Below, piece after piece: positions 10,731 through 21,469 of a stretch of DNA of 42,305 nt (positions are counted from its first letter, which is position 1; each line of letters opens with the position of its first letter). Below the pieces are notes generated by a model. The model had not been told where the DNA came from, ran no database searches, and was given only the letters and a program-made list of their open reading frames with translations. The stretch is from positions 1 through 42,305 of the forward strand of contig JAVKOQ010000408.1 of NCBI GenBank assembly GCA_031835245.1, in the 5' to 3' direction. Source of the DNA: Balamuthia mandrillaris (taxonomy: Eukaryota > Discosea > Longamoebia > Balamuthiidae). A program made the position numbers and the translations under genes.

Positions 10731-11279
10731 CAAGAAAGAAAGAAAGAAACGACAAGAAAGAAACGAAAAAAGACACATATATACCTCAACAATGGAAGCC
10801 TGTTCCAAGATGGAGAAGCGGTAGCTGGTTGGGGGCTTATCGCTGAAGCCAAAGCCCAGAAAGTCAAGGGCCACCAGGCGCCCAAACCGCCGGCTCAGCT
10901 GCGGCCACATTTTGTGCCAGTCCCAGCTGGAGGTGGGGAAGCCGTGCAACAGCACCAACGTGGTGTCGTTGTCCGCCGGAGTGCTCTCATCGATGTAGAA
11001 GATCAGGTGTTGGTCTTGGTGGAGGAAATATTGCCCTCTGGCCTTCCACGCTTTGGCCAGCGGCCCGAGGGAGCGGCTCGAGGTGGGGCAAGACGCGGGC
11101 CAGAGGAAGGCCAGGACGGGGGGAAGCAGCACCGCCAGCAGGACCAAGGCGGTCCTTCGGCTGCACAGGGCGGGCGAGGAGCGAGGCCCTTTGAGCTTCT
11201 GATCCTCTTGGCGCTTCCTTGGGTTGCTGCTGGAGCGTGCTTCTTTCATCTTTCGTGTGCCTTGAAATCTCATGTCCAT
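9495..11279 (-). CDS. MEST/PEG1-type alpha/beta hydrolase (haloalkane-dehalogenase fold), membrane anchored
   Basis: Exons: 11279-10785, 10247-9685, 9621-9495 (394 residues). An N-terminal hydrophobic stretch (about residues 43-62) after a basic segment should act as a signal anchor, as in ER-located animal MEST. The core shows [16 protein letters not shown] (oxyanion HG), [27 protein letters not shown] (nucleophile Asp in HDYG), [24 protein letters not shown] and a late [12 protein letters not shown] (catalytic His). These run collinear with vertebrate MEST throughout. The substrate is not established for the family. The first intron is 537 bp, nearly all GGAA/GAAA/GAA repeat on the plus strand. 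The last intron is 63 bp and in frame without a stop, so its retention would insert 21 residues. Later in-frame ATGs at 11273 and 11249 are alternative starts. Confidence 0.9.
10316..10760. repeat. Purine microsatellite block (GAA, GGAA, GAAA units) filling an intron
   Basis: Adjacent arrays of GAA, GGAA and GAAA units occupy most of intron 10248-10784 of the MEST-like gene. On the gene's sense strand they are pyrimidine. Long lysine/arginine- or phenylalanine-rich frames across it are artefacts of the repeat. Confidence 0.95.
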
Positions 11280-11420
11280 CTAAGCTAAATCAACCGGGAA
11301 TTTTTATCCTCTCTCGTATCCATTGGACACTGCCTCGCGAATCTCATGTCCGTCAAAGCGGTGATTTTGTCTCTCTCGTATACATTGGCAGCGGCTGCTT
11401 TGGGGCGAATCTCATGCCCT
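11264..11420. repeat. Imperfect 62-74 bp direct repeat over the MEST-like start and promoter
   Basis: The words AATCTCATG (starting at 11266, 11340 and 11408) and CTCTCGTATMCATTGG (starting at 11311 and 11373) alternate, giving two and a half diverged copies. The first copy overlaps the annotated start of the MEST-like gene. Confidence 0.6.
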
Positions 11421-11693
11421 TCCGCTTCTGTCATGAGAGGAATTCAGTCTTGGATCCTATCCATAAAAATGTCGACAAATACCGAAAGCGGACACACATC
11501 ATATATTCTTTTTAAGGTCATTTTTAATTAATCGAGTTAAATGAGGGAAAAAGTTCCAAAAATGAGAAAAATGTTTGTCTCTTCGGTAACTTCTGTCTGT
11601 TTTATTGTCGACGCAGAGCAACCACAGGAACGAAGCAGAACCTATAACGTTTTTCTTTAAAAGAAAAAAAAACCGAACAAGGAACGCAGTAAA
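11280..11693. promoter_or_regulatory. Divergent promoter region with two GTCGAC palindromes (11471-11476, 11607-11612)
   Basis: 414 bp between the divergent MEST-like and UrtA-like genes. It contains two GTCGAC hexamers, the second 81 bp before the UrtA-like ATG. No other gene seen. Confidence 0.4.
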
Positions 11694-12354
11694 ATGGGAC
11701 AGTGGTTTAGCGACCAGGTGTTGGCCATCGTCGTCGGGGTGGTGGGGACGTTATTTGCCGTAACGCTTTTGGCGGTTTCGCTCGGGCTGGGCCTGGGCTT
11801 GGGGCTGGAGGAGGAATGCGACTGTCCGACTTTTAACCTGGACGAACAATGTCCGACTGTGGAAGAAAAACAATACATAAACGTTGGCGTGTTGCATTCG
11901 CTTTCGGGTGCGTTGGCCAACAGCGAAAGACCGGTGGTGGACGCCACCTTGTTGGCCATCGAGGAGATCAACTCCGCTGGAGGAGTAAACGGCTTCCTTC
12001 TCAATCCCGTTCTCAGGTTTGTTCGGTCTTTACGTTGTGTTATTTCTGTTGTTCTCTTTTTTGAGTCTTTGCTTTCTTTTCCTTTCTTTTCCTTTCTTTT
12101 CTTTTCTTTTCTTTTCTTTTCTTTTCTTTTCTTTTCTTTTCTTTTCTTTTCTTTTCTTTTCTTTTCTTTTCTTTTCTTTTCTTTTCTTTTCTTTTCTTTT
12201 CTGTGCTTTGTTTTTCCTTTCTTTTCTTTCTTTTTGGCTTTGGCTCGTCGTTTTATTTTTTTCTTTATTCTTTTTCTTGGTCTTTTTTTCGTTTTCGTTT
12301 TCTCTTCTTAATTCCCTATTCTCTTTTCTTTCTTTCCTTCTTTCTTCCTTCCAT

Positions 12355-12406
<52 letters not shown>

Positions 12407-13692
12407 TTTGTTTCAGAGACGGAAACTCCAACGAACAGGTGTTTGCCACCGAAATGGAGAACCTGTTGAGCCAGGAGGAAGTCGAAGTGGTTTTCGGGTG
12501 TTGGACGAGCGCCAGCAGAAAAGCTGTGCTGCCGGTGCTAGCGGAGCATGACGGACTCTTGTTCTATCCAGTCCAATATGAAGGGGTTGAGGAGGATCCA
12601 AACGTTGTTTATACCGGTGCGCTTTCTTATTTCTAACTTCTCGTTGTTGTTGTACTTCTAGTAGTTCCTCTTTTTCTTCTTCTAACTTCGGCATTGCACG
12701 CTCATATAGGAGCTGCACCGAACCAACAAATCATACCTGCGCTGGAATGGGCCTATAACGTTCGTAGTTGGCGAAAGTTTGCTCTGGTGGGCTCCGACTA
12801 TATCTTCCCAAGAACCGCCAACGCCATCATCAAAGACGTGTTGAACGGCCTGGAGAATGTCACCTATTCTGAGAGTTATCTCGTTTTGGGGGACATCAGT
12901 GCCGAACGTATTCAAACGGTACTTCAATCGTTTCGTTCTTCTATTTGTTATCTGCTTCTGAAGAGGAGGTACGTAAAATAGGTTGTGGACTTTGTGAAAG
13001 GAGAAGCGCCAGATGTGGTCCTCAACACCATCAACGGAGATACCAACATCAACTTCTTCATCCTGCTTCAAGGAAGCGGCATACCCGTCATCTCCTTTAG
13101 CATCGCCGAACCGGAGATCAAAGGCATCGGCAGCGACATCCTTCAAGGCAGTCTTGCTGCTTGGTACTTCGCCTTCCCTTCTTCTCTGGCATCCCTTTTC
13201 TATCAACACAACTCACATTCACGTTTCTCCTCAAGGAACTACTTCCAAAGTGTTCCGGGAAGCACCAACGCCAACTTTGTGGGAAGGTTCAAGTCCAAGT
13301 ACGGGAGCGTCTCCGTAGTGGGTGATCCCATGGTGGCCGGCTATTCAGGAGTCCATCTATGGGCTGGGGCCGCCAAAGCAGCCGGAAGCTTCGACAAACA
13401 GGACCTCCTGAGGAGCTTGAAGAACTCCACTAGGTTCAACTCTCCTCAGGGCATGTTGCGCGTGTCCAAGAACCAACACACAGTCAAGAGATGGTACCTT
13501 GGCGAGACTGGAATCAACGGGCAATTCAACATTCTGCAAGGCGGAGAGGAGGCCATTCCACCGGAGCCCTATCCTGCCTCGAGGACGAAGGAGCAGTGGG
13601 AGGAGTTTTTGAGCTGCTGGAACGAGGCGTGGGAGGGCAGCTGGTCCAACACGAAAGGACCGGCCAACATTCTTCCCAACGACCACTGCTGA
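11694..13692 (+). CDS. Membrane-anchored UrtA/FmdD-like (urea/short-amide) substrate-binding protein
   Basis: Exons: 11694-12016, 12417-12616, 12710-12918, 12982-13163, 13236-13692 (456 residues). A single N-terminal transmembrane helix (about residues 10-36, [19 protein letters not shown] then Gly/Leu-rich) precedes a complete Peripla_BP_5-type ligand-binding domain. Landmarks shared with bacterial UrtA/FmdD proteins: [67 protein letters not shown] and AAWNYFQS. In bacteria such proteins deliver urea or amides to an ABC importer. Here the protein is tethered and no ABC partner is nearby, so a sensor or surface receptor role is an inference. The introns show the gene is resident in a eukaryotic genome; ancestry by transfer from bacteria is likely. 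The first intron is a 400 bp CTTTT/CTTT repeat. Confidence 0.92.
12073..12409. repeat. (CTTTT)n and (CTTT)n microsatellites in intron 1 of the UrtA-like gene
   Basis: A CTTTT array at about 12073-12202 and a CTTT array at about 12356-12409 sit within intron 12017-12416. Both are pyrimidine on the sense strand. Confidence 0.95.
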
Positions 13693-13723
13693 ATGAAGAA
13701 GGATATGTCGTTCGTGAACAAAA

Positions 13724-13806
13724 CGTGTAGAATAATAGCAATTTTTGTTATCGAGTTGTGCACAAATTAATAGTTGTGCAGAATGATAGCAACATTTGTT
13801 GTACTT
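13724..13806. repeat. Imperfect tandem repeat in the spacer before the BTB-Sel1 gene
   Basis: Two diverged copies of the word GTGYAGAATRATAGCAA, about 50 bp apart, occupy the short spacer between the UrtA-like stop and the next ATG. They may be promoter elements. Confidence 0.45.
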
Positions 13807-13852
13807 TTGAGCAGGATTGGTGCAGCTTTTGACTACCGCAGCAAGAAAAAAG

Positions 13853-15583
13853 ATGAACGAAACGCCAACGACGTGCGGCACGCAGCGGCCTTCTCCTCCG
13901 ACGGTTATGGTGCAGCTGCCCAACGACACCCAAGTCTTGGCCTGCTTGGACGAGCACGGCACGGTCGACATGGACAGCCTACATCCTCAATGCTACGCGC
14001 TGGAAGAGCGACCTGCTGGTTGCCCGGATGAAACGCACAAACTGCCGTTACGGATTGGGAGGGACTCCGAGTGGCGGTCTCGCTCGGCGAGAATGGTCCC
14101 GTTGTGTGCTGGAAAGACCTACTTTGCACTTGTTCCCGCTCTTAAAGGTATTTTTTTTTTGATCTTTTTATTTTTATTTTTTTTATTTTTTATTTTTTTA
14201 TTTTTTTTATTTTTTTCTTATTTTTTGTTTTCTTTTCTTTTTCTTTTTCTTTTTCTTTTTCTTTTTCTTTTTTTTTTCTTTTTTCTTTTTTCTTTTTTTG
14301 TTTATTTTATTTTATTTTTGTATTTTTTTTTTAAAATACAAAAACCACAACAACAACAACAACAATAATGATAATAGATGGAAAGAAGAAGAAAAAGAAG
14401 CAAAAGGCCGGCCACAAAAACGATGCTCTTCTGCTTCAACAGAAATGGACTCTGCTGGAGGACCTCCAGCAACAACTGCTCCAACTGCGAAGAGAAGTCG
14501 TTTCTTCTTCTTCTTCTTCTTCTTCATTCCAACCACAAAAGCAAAGAGAGAAACAACAACGGAAAGAGGATGAAGAAGAGAACGGAAGAGACAAAGGAGA
14601 AGAGAACGAAGCGGAGTGCAAACAACCACAACATCAAACTAGACTTCGTGAAAAAGGAAGAAGTTCATTCAATTCTTCTTCTTCTTCTTCTCTTCCGCCT
14701 TCTCTAGCTTTTCCTTCTGGAGGGGATGTCATTCAAGTGAATGTAGGAGGGAGCGTGTTCATAACCCTTCGCTCCACTCTTTGTCGGTTTGAGGGATCCT
14801 TCTTGGAAGCGATGTTCTCAGGAAGACATCTTACCAACGTGGATGCCAACGGCTGTTACTTCATCGACCGCAACCCAACGTACTTTCAGCTCATATTGGA
14901 CTTTCTTCGTGATCCTCTTTTAGGTCCACAATCTTTTGTTCCCTCTTTATGCTTTCTTTCTTGGCTGTCTATTCTTTGTCTTCTCTCTTCATTTGCTGTT
15001 ATCCGTTTCTCTCTCTCTCTCTCTCTCTCTCTCTTCATACTTTCTTTCTTCTTCTCATATACGCGAACTTCTCTCTTCTCATGAACGACGAACAGAACCA
15101 GAACTACCAGCCGAAGCACGAGAGCGAGAACGTTTCCTCCGCGAGCTTGACTACTACGGCCTCAAAGGAGTCATGATCGGGGAGAAGGAGGAAGCCGAGG
15201 AGCTCTGCAAGCAAGGCTATGCCTTCTACAACGGCCGCGGCGTGGAGAGAGATCCGGCGAAGGCGGTAGAGTACTGGCAGAGAGCCGCAGAGCTCGGCAA
15301 TGCCAAGGCACAGAACCGGTTGGCCATCTGTTACAAGAACGGAGAGGGAGTGGAGAAGGACTACTTTCGTGCCATCCCGCTATACGAGAAAGCCGCGGAG
15401 CAAGGCTACAGAGACGCACAATACAATTTGGCCTGCGAGTACAAGAACGGGGAGGTGGTTCCGCGCAACCGGGAGAAGGCCATCTATTGGTTTCGAAAGG
15501 CAGCCGACCAAGGCGACCCGGACGCGAGGAGAATGTTGGAGATTATGGACAAGCAGGACCGTGGCCAAATGGGTTATTTTTGA
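13853..15583 (+). CDS. KCTD-type BTB/T1 domain plus Sel1 repeats protein
   Basis: Exons: 13853-14147, 14378-14923, 15096-15583 (442 residues). The N-terminal 98 residues (Cys-containing, unknown) are joined to a Lys/Gln/Ser-rich low-complexity segment. A T1-type BTB domain follows (about 216-315): VIQVNVGGSVFITLRSTL, then FIDRNPTYFQLILDFLRD and a KCTD-like ELDYYGLKG. Then come three Sel1 repeats (about 315-430), each with the A-x-x-x-Y-x-x-G and A-x-x-W/Y-x-x-x-A-A-x-x-G pattern. BTB domains of this class oligomerise and often recruit cullin-3; Sel1 repeats bind partners. The protein is therefore probably a cytosolic adaptor. The first intron is T-rich and its acceptor (AATAG at 14377) is the only one that keeps the frame. 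It lies 160 bp after the UrtA-like stop, same strand. Confidence 0.85.
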
Positions 15584-15660
15584 ATGTTTGTTTTGTAGAC
15601 AAGAGAGTTACCATCCTTTTTCATGTTATTTTCTGTTTCATTCTTTTGTTATTGTTGAGT

Positions 15661-15703
<43 letters not shown>

Positions 15704-15768
15704 GCATTTTCCTTCTATGTTCATTCGTGCTAACAAAGAGGCTTCCAGTTAATTTTTCTCCTAGTTGT
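15584..15768. other. Convergent spacer with (CT)n run
   Basis: 185 bp between two stop codons that face each other. A CT array lies at about 15664-15701. Noth­ing else recognised. Confidence 0.6.
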
Positions 15769-18143
15769 TTATATCTGACCTCTATGGATCATGGATCCTC
15801 TTTCTTCAATAGCTCTTCGTGGGTTCTCTTCATCAGAGAGACTGTTGCTGCCCTCTTCATCCTTTTGTTGCTTGGCTCCTCCTTTTCTTCTGGTTTGTTG
15901 CATCTCTACTCCTTCGTCCTCATCTTTCTTGCTGCTCCAAAACCTATCTAACTTCTTCATAACCTTCTCTTCTAGAACGCTGTTGCTAGTGAAGCCAGTG
16001 GTTCGCTGAATGACGGAACCTGTCGCGCCTTTCATGTCATAACCGCTTCCTCCATGGTGATCCTCGTCCAATCCTTGTTTGTTTTTGTTATACAAGAAGG
16101 GACAGAGAAGCAACGAAGAGAGCATACGAACCGCTTATCTCCACGGATGCTGGGACTCGCAACATACCGAGAATGCGAAGCGCCAAGAACAGAGCGCCAG
16201 AGAGACTGAGCGACCATGCTGCTATCGCGATGGTGCCCACGATTTGCACGCCCAGTTGTCTACCCGAGTCCGACTTAAGTTACCCATTCAAGGCAACGAA
16301 AACGTTAGTATCATGTTACGACTCTCTATCCGCTATCTTTTCTCTCCTCTGGTCGCTGGTTCTCGCTTCTACTTCTCTCTTCTCTGAACTCTCGCTTTCA
16401 GAAACATACGCCAACAAAGACGCCATAGTCATTGGTCGGGCGGTAAGTCTCCTCCACAAAGCCCTCCCAAGCAAAGAAACCAACGGCGAGCACTCCCCAC
16501 ATGCCACAGAAGAAGTGAATGGGAGCAGCATCCACCGGATCATCAATCTTCAAAAGCTCCAACAACTTGGCTGAGAAGAAGTAGACAAAAGCGCTCACAA
16601 CTTTCACAAGAATGAAGGAAAGCCAGATAGTGGCGGTAAGAACAGAAAAGAAGGCGGTGGAGAAGACTAAGTCGAAAGAAGAGAGGCATACCTCCAATGA
16701 TAAGGGCAGCCCAAGGTTGAACCACAGCACAAGAAGAAGTGATGCCAACCAATCCAGCCAAAATTCCGTTCAGAGACAAGGAAATATCTATCACGAACTC
16801 TTTCTCCACCCACAGCGACCAACAGACACCAATGACGAGAGTGCACATGGACGCAGTTCCAGCAGAGATGGTGGTTGTTACGGCACAGCGTGCAGCGATG
16901 TGAGAGACACCAGTGGCCAACAAAGTGGAACCTGGATTGAAGCCATACCAACCAGTCCAGAGGATGAACGTTCTTCATTTTGTAAAGCGATGCACAGTTG
17001 GTTAGTTAACCTCTTCTCTCTCTCTCTCTCTCTCTCTTCGACAAAGAACAAGAAAGAAGATGAAAAAAGCTAACCCTAGAGCACTGTAGGCAATGTTGTG
17101 ACCGTGGATTTTGCCGCTGAAGAGTTTGCCTTTCTGGAACCTACCGAGACGAGGACCGATAATGAGGGCTCCCATCAGACCACACGCTCCGCCCACCATG
17201 TGCACCACTCTGCAAAACGAAGCAGAAAAAAGAAGATAGGAAGACAAGAAGACCGAAGAGAGATGTTAGAAGGTGGAATAAGAGAAGCAGGAGGGGGCAA
17301 GGACAAAATAATAAGCAAAAAACAACAACGTGCCCGCTTCCCGCAAAGTCTATGAAGCCAACATCAGTGATGAAATAGTCGCCATCTCTTTTGAACGCGC
17401 TCAACCATCCCGTCGAAGACCAGACCCCTTTTGGAATACGTTCATCAATTGCCTTCATCGTGAGAAGACTCCAGAAGAGACGAAAGAGCAGAATGAACAG
17501 CGAACGTACAATGAGCAACAACAGGATAGATGAAACCTGAGATGGCAGTCGTGTAGACGAGGTATGACGACATTCTGCAGCGTTCTGCAACACTGCCGGA
17601 CACGATAGTGGCTGATGTTGCTGCAAAGGTAAACTATCGTTTCAAAGTTTTTTTTACAAGCCGGAGTTAGTGATAACCACGAAAGAGCGAAGGGAAAACG
17701 AAAGGAAGCTGGACAAGGAGAATGCGAACCTGAAAGAAGAAATAGGCCCAAGACTGAGAGGAGTCCTCGTCGTTAAGGTCCGACAAAGCAAAGTAACGAT
17801 CGCCTATAAAGCCGTTGTCGCCGTCATCGCCAAAAGCAAAGCCAAAGCCGACGAGATAGAAAACGACGGAACCGATGGCCACGTCGACCACGTTCTTGAG
17901 CAGAATGTTGGTGATGTTCTTCTGTTGAACGGAACCTGCCTCCACCAAAGCAAAACCTGCCTGCATAACTTTCAAACGAAAACAAATACTGTTGGGAACT
18001 TTTGGCAAGAATAAGAAGCAGAAGGAATAGGGCTTACAAAAGACAAGCGTTGCCGTTAGCAAGACCCAAACGGTATCCAAATCGGTTTGGTATTGTGCCA
18101 GGCCTTCTTCCAGGGCAGCAATTCGTTCTTCTACGGTGGCCAT
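15769..18143 (-). CDS. Ammonium transporter (Amt/Mep family)
   Basis: Nine exons: 18143-18038, 17968-17730, 17633-17510, 17427-17334, 17209-17075, 16972-16692, 16600-16410, 16273-16168, 16073-15769 (526 residues). A plasma-membrane channel-like transporter that moves ammonium or ammonia. Family landmarks in order: [77 protein letters not shown] and GVQIVGTIA, then a cytosolic tail with GLDEDHHGG and about 90 polar residues. An N-terminal coiled-coil-like segment precedes the first membrane helix, as in several eukaryotic Amts. The intron at 17333-17210 appears to begin with GC rather than GT; only that join keeps the conserved GSGVVHM in frame. The acceptor at 16601 is preferred over one at 16667, which would leave a 25 bp intron and add residues that the family lacks. 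Confidence 0.95.
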
Positions 18144-18636
18144 TGTTGCGTTTTTGTTTAACAGTTCGAAAACCGGAGCATGAGTGTGAAAAAATGTCAC
18201 TCTTTCTCTCCGAAGAAAGCTAAAGGGTTGGTTGTGTGCCGTTTGGGCGTTTTCGTAGTCCCCTAAGGAATCTAGGAACAAAAGAGGAGATTACGAAACT
18301 TTTCCTTCGATCGGCAAAACCCGGAGGTACCTCATCTCGTTAAGAGGCCCCCAACGTCGTTCACACCTGCAGAACATGTCTTTGAATCCAAAACTTGTTC
18401 TTCGTCCTTGCCAGACTCATGATGCCAACACCTTTAAAATAAGAGGCGGGATGCAAGAAGCAAAAGTTAAAATATTTTCCTTATTTAGTCATTTATTCCT
18501 TAAAATTTATCTAAATAAGGTAATAAAAGTGTCGTTTCGTCCACTTAATGTCGTGATTTCTTTTTTCGTTGTCCTTAGATCTTATGATCTTTGCGCCGCC
18601 TTACAATAACCTCTCTGTGCGTCCCTCTCTGTGCGT
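18144..18636. other. Intergenic region upstream of the ammonium transporter gene
   Basis: 493 bp holding the Amt promoter and the 3' flank of the amino-acid transporter. I see no GTCGAC element, gene or RNA signature. Confidence 0.5.
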
Positions 18637-21396
18637 CTAGTAGTGGTGAGCGTTCAGCACGCCCACCAACTCGTACACCGAGAGGGAGGTGCCCACGACC
18701 ACCACCAACACCCCAAATGCAATCACCAGCAGGTCCCACGCCCTCCCAAACTCGCTCATCTCCCCCCAAAACTGAACCAGGTGGATCAACCCCGGAAGGA
18801 TGAAGGCCAAGGTGGAGGCCCCCAGAGCGCCGATGAAGCTGACCACGAGGCCAAAGTCGGGGACGAGAATGGCGGCGGCCACGGTGAGCCCGACCAAGCA
18901 GGTGCGGGAGAGGCTCCGCCAGAAGAACAGGTATTTGGTGGAGGGGGTGAAGAGAGCGTTGTCCAGCATTGCACTCACTGGGTAGAGCTGAAGCGAGAAC
19001 GGGAAGAGAGAGTGTGAGTGAAAGTGAGACTTGAATGTAATGCAAAGAAGGAGAAAGTGAAAAAAGAGAAAAGAAAATGAAACGTGAAAGAAGTGACGAA
19101 GGGAAGAAAAGATACAAACCTGAATAGGATAAGTAAAATACAAAGCAACCACCAAAATGACCTTCACCAACATCGGTATGACGTTTTCTCCTCCCAAAGC
19201 CATCATCTCATCTGCTCCAATTCCTCCATTATGATGACTCCTGATGAACTCATCCACGTTTTGCGTAACCACGCTCGAAGTGGCCTCTCCAAAACCAATG
19301 TAGCCGCCAACACCGAACAAGATGTAGAGCGCGGTGGAGCTGACGTAACAGCTGTTGAGAACAGAGTTGTAGCGCCGAGGCTCTCGCATGGCTTTCTCCA
19401 TGGGGATGACGAGGCCGATTCCCTCGTAGGTATAGACGGCAACGCCGAAGAAGAGAGGATAGGTTTCGAAGGTGTACAAGTCTATTTGGTCGAACCATTT
19501 CATCCCTTTGTTTTTCGAGATTGTTGGCAGAGAGAGAAACAATTAAGCAACGAACAAACACAAAGAGACAGGAAACAAGAGAACAGAAAGCAAGAAGATG
19601 CAAAGAAAGGAAAGAAAAAGAAGAGGGACAGAACTACAAACCGTGCTCAGAAAGCTTCTGGCGCAGGCTCATCATCGAATAAACAAAGACGATGCCAACA
19701 CCAGCACATAAGCTGGCCGATCCCAACATACTTCCTGGAGCCAAGAGCTTCCAACTCCGAATGAGAGCAACTCCCGTTATCACTGGAAAAGCGATTAAAG
19801 CCCACTGCGTGGTGCTTAGGCTCTGCGCTATGGCATGCATGTTCTCCGCGATGAAGATGACGTATGCTATGCAGAAGCCCAATTGAGTGAAAACTAATGC
19901 GATCACCACAAACCAATGTCCTGTTGTGTTGGCGGAGCGTTTGTGAGAAAGAATCAGAGAGGCAGAGCAATAAAAGAGAAAGAGAAGAGAGGAGAACAGA
20001 ACAGAGACAGCCAAAAGGAGAGTAATGTTGCTAACGAACCAAAAGTACCAAGGACAAGCCTGCCCAAGTGCTCAAAATCACAAACACGATGGCCTTGGGA
20101 CCTTGCCCGGTTCTTGCATGCTATCAGAACTCTCATGCAGTAGTTTGAAAATACTGCCACGACCAGCAACGTCAATACGCCGCTCTTTTGTTTTCATGTT
20201 GTTTGAAGCGGTCATCAATAAAATAACGAGAAGAAGGGAGAAGATAAAAGAGAGAAAAGCAGAAAGACGAGAAAAGAAAGATAGGAGAAAGAAGCATGAA
20301 GAACAAGAAAAGGTGAAGAAGATAGAAGAACAAAGGAAGATTGTTGTTCTTTGAACAGAAGAAAGAAGAAAGTAGAAGCATGAAGAAACAAGTGAAAAAG
20401 AAAGAAAATAGCACTTACAAGAAGCCCGCCTTGCTTAAAGCCATAGGGCATGCCAAGTATGCCGCCTCCTATATACGACTTCATCATGTTGAAAAAAGTT
20501 GAGCTCGCACTTTCATTGTTTTGTTGTTGTTGTTGTGGTTAGTTGTCAACAAGAAAGAAAACGGCAAAGTAACGACAAGAATATGGTTGTTTTTTCAAAA
20601 AAAAAAAAAGAAAGAAGAAAAACAAAGAAAAGAGAGCAAAACGAAAAGGAAGACGAAAGCGAAGAATAAAGACCAGAACAAGAAAGAAGAAGAAAAGAGC
20701 ACAAGAGTGAAGAACTAAAGACGAGAACAAAAAAACCTGAAAGCAAGAAATGAATGACAAGAGCAACACCAAAAAAAAAAAGTAACAAAGAGAGAAGAAA
20801 AGAAAAAGAGAACAAGATGAAAACTGGAAGAAAAAAAGAGAGAGAGAAAGTGGAGTGATAGGAAGGAAAAGGCAAGGCAAAGCCAACCTGGTGGTGCCGA
20901 CCTCTTCGATGCGTTCGCTCCCGCCGTCGTCGTAGCCGCTCCCTTTGCCGTGTCCCGTCTTGCGCTTCATCAGCGCCGCCTTGTTCTCGTTCCTGATCTG
21001 CGCCCTCACCATCTCCTCGTCCTCCTCGCCTCCTCCCTCCTCCTCCGTCCCGTCCACCGCCTCGCCTTCCCTCCATTCAGGCGGCTCGTAGGAGGCGGAG
21101 GAGGAGGAGGACGGGCGCTCGAGGAGGACGCGTTCCTCAGAGTCGTCATCCCTCGAGGCGGACTGCGGGCGGGCCGCTCGTCCTCCTCCTCCTCCTCTCC
21201 TTCTCTCCTCTCTGCGAGAGGAGGAAAAGGAGGCAGCAGGATCCTCAAAGTCGATTTCTTCGTGATGCCAAACCTGGAGCTCTGTCGTGGCAGGGGAACG
21301 AGAAGCGGTTCTTTGTTGTTGGGCAGGATAACTCAGTGGGTTAGGGTTGCGTCTGTCTTGATGGCTGGTGGGTGCTCGAAGAGTCGCTTCTTTCAT
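18637..21396 (-). CDS. Amino-acid transporter of the AAAP/AVT (SLC32/36/38-like) family
   Basis: Exons: 21396-20888, 20509-20419, 20184-20040, 19920-19642, 19505-19120, 18987-18637 (586 residues). The first 170 residues are a polar, Ser/Glu/Arg-rich cytosolic segment. The membrane part starts with STFFNMMKSYIGGGILGMPYG, the typical first helix of AVT-type vacuolar and plasma-membrane amino-acid transporters. It continues with FTQLGFCIAYVIFIAENM, VYTYEGIGLVIPMEKAM, LYFTYPIQLYPVSAMLD and a late FIGALGASTLAFILPGL. About eleven helices are expected. Members export amino acids from vacuoles or take them up with protons; direction and substrate cannot be told here. The first intron (378 bp) carries an ACTAAC branch-site word 28 bp before its acceptor. 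Confidence 0.93.
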
Positions 21397-21469
21397 TTTT
21401 TTTTTCTTTTCTTTTTTTTTCTTTTCTTTTTTTTTTTTTGGATTTTTTTGATTTTTTTAAGAGTGAATA

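Noticed and set aside
10212-11288. 358-codon plus-strand frame rich in Lys/Arg/Glu
   Set aside because: It runs through the GGAA/GAAA intron repeat and then antisense to the MEST exon; it is an artefact of purine repeats.
12019-12636. Phe/Leu/Ser-rich plus-strand frame
   Set aside because: It reads the CTTTT/CTTT repeat of the UrtA-like intron into the next exon; only exon 2 (12417-12616) is coding.
16667-16691. 25 bp intron in the ammonium transporter gene
   Set aside because: A later acceptor (AG ending at 16601) gives a normal 91 bp intron and the exact family spacing between ALIIG and LKIDDP.
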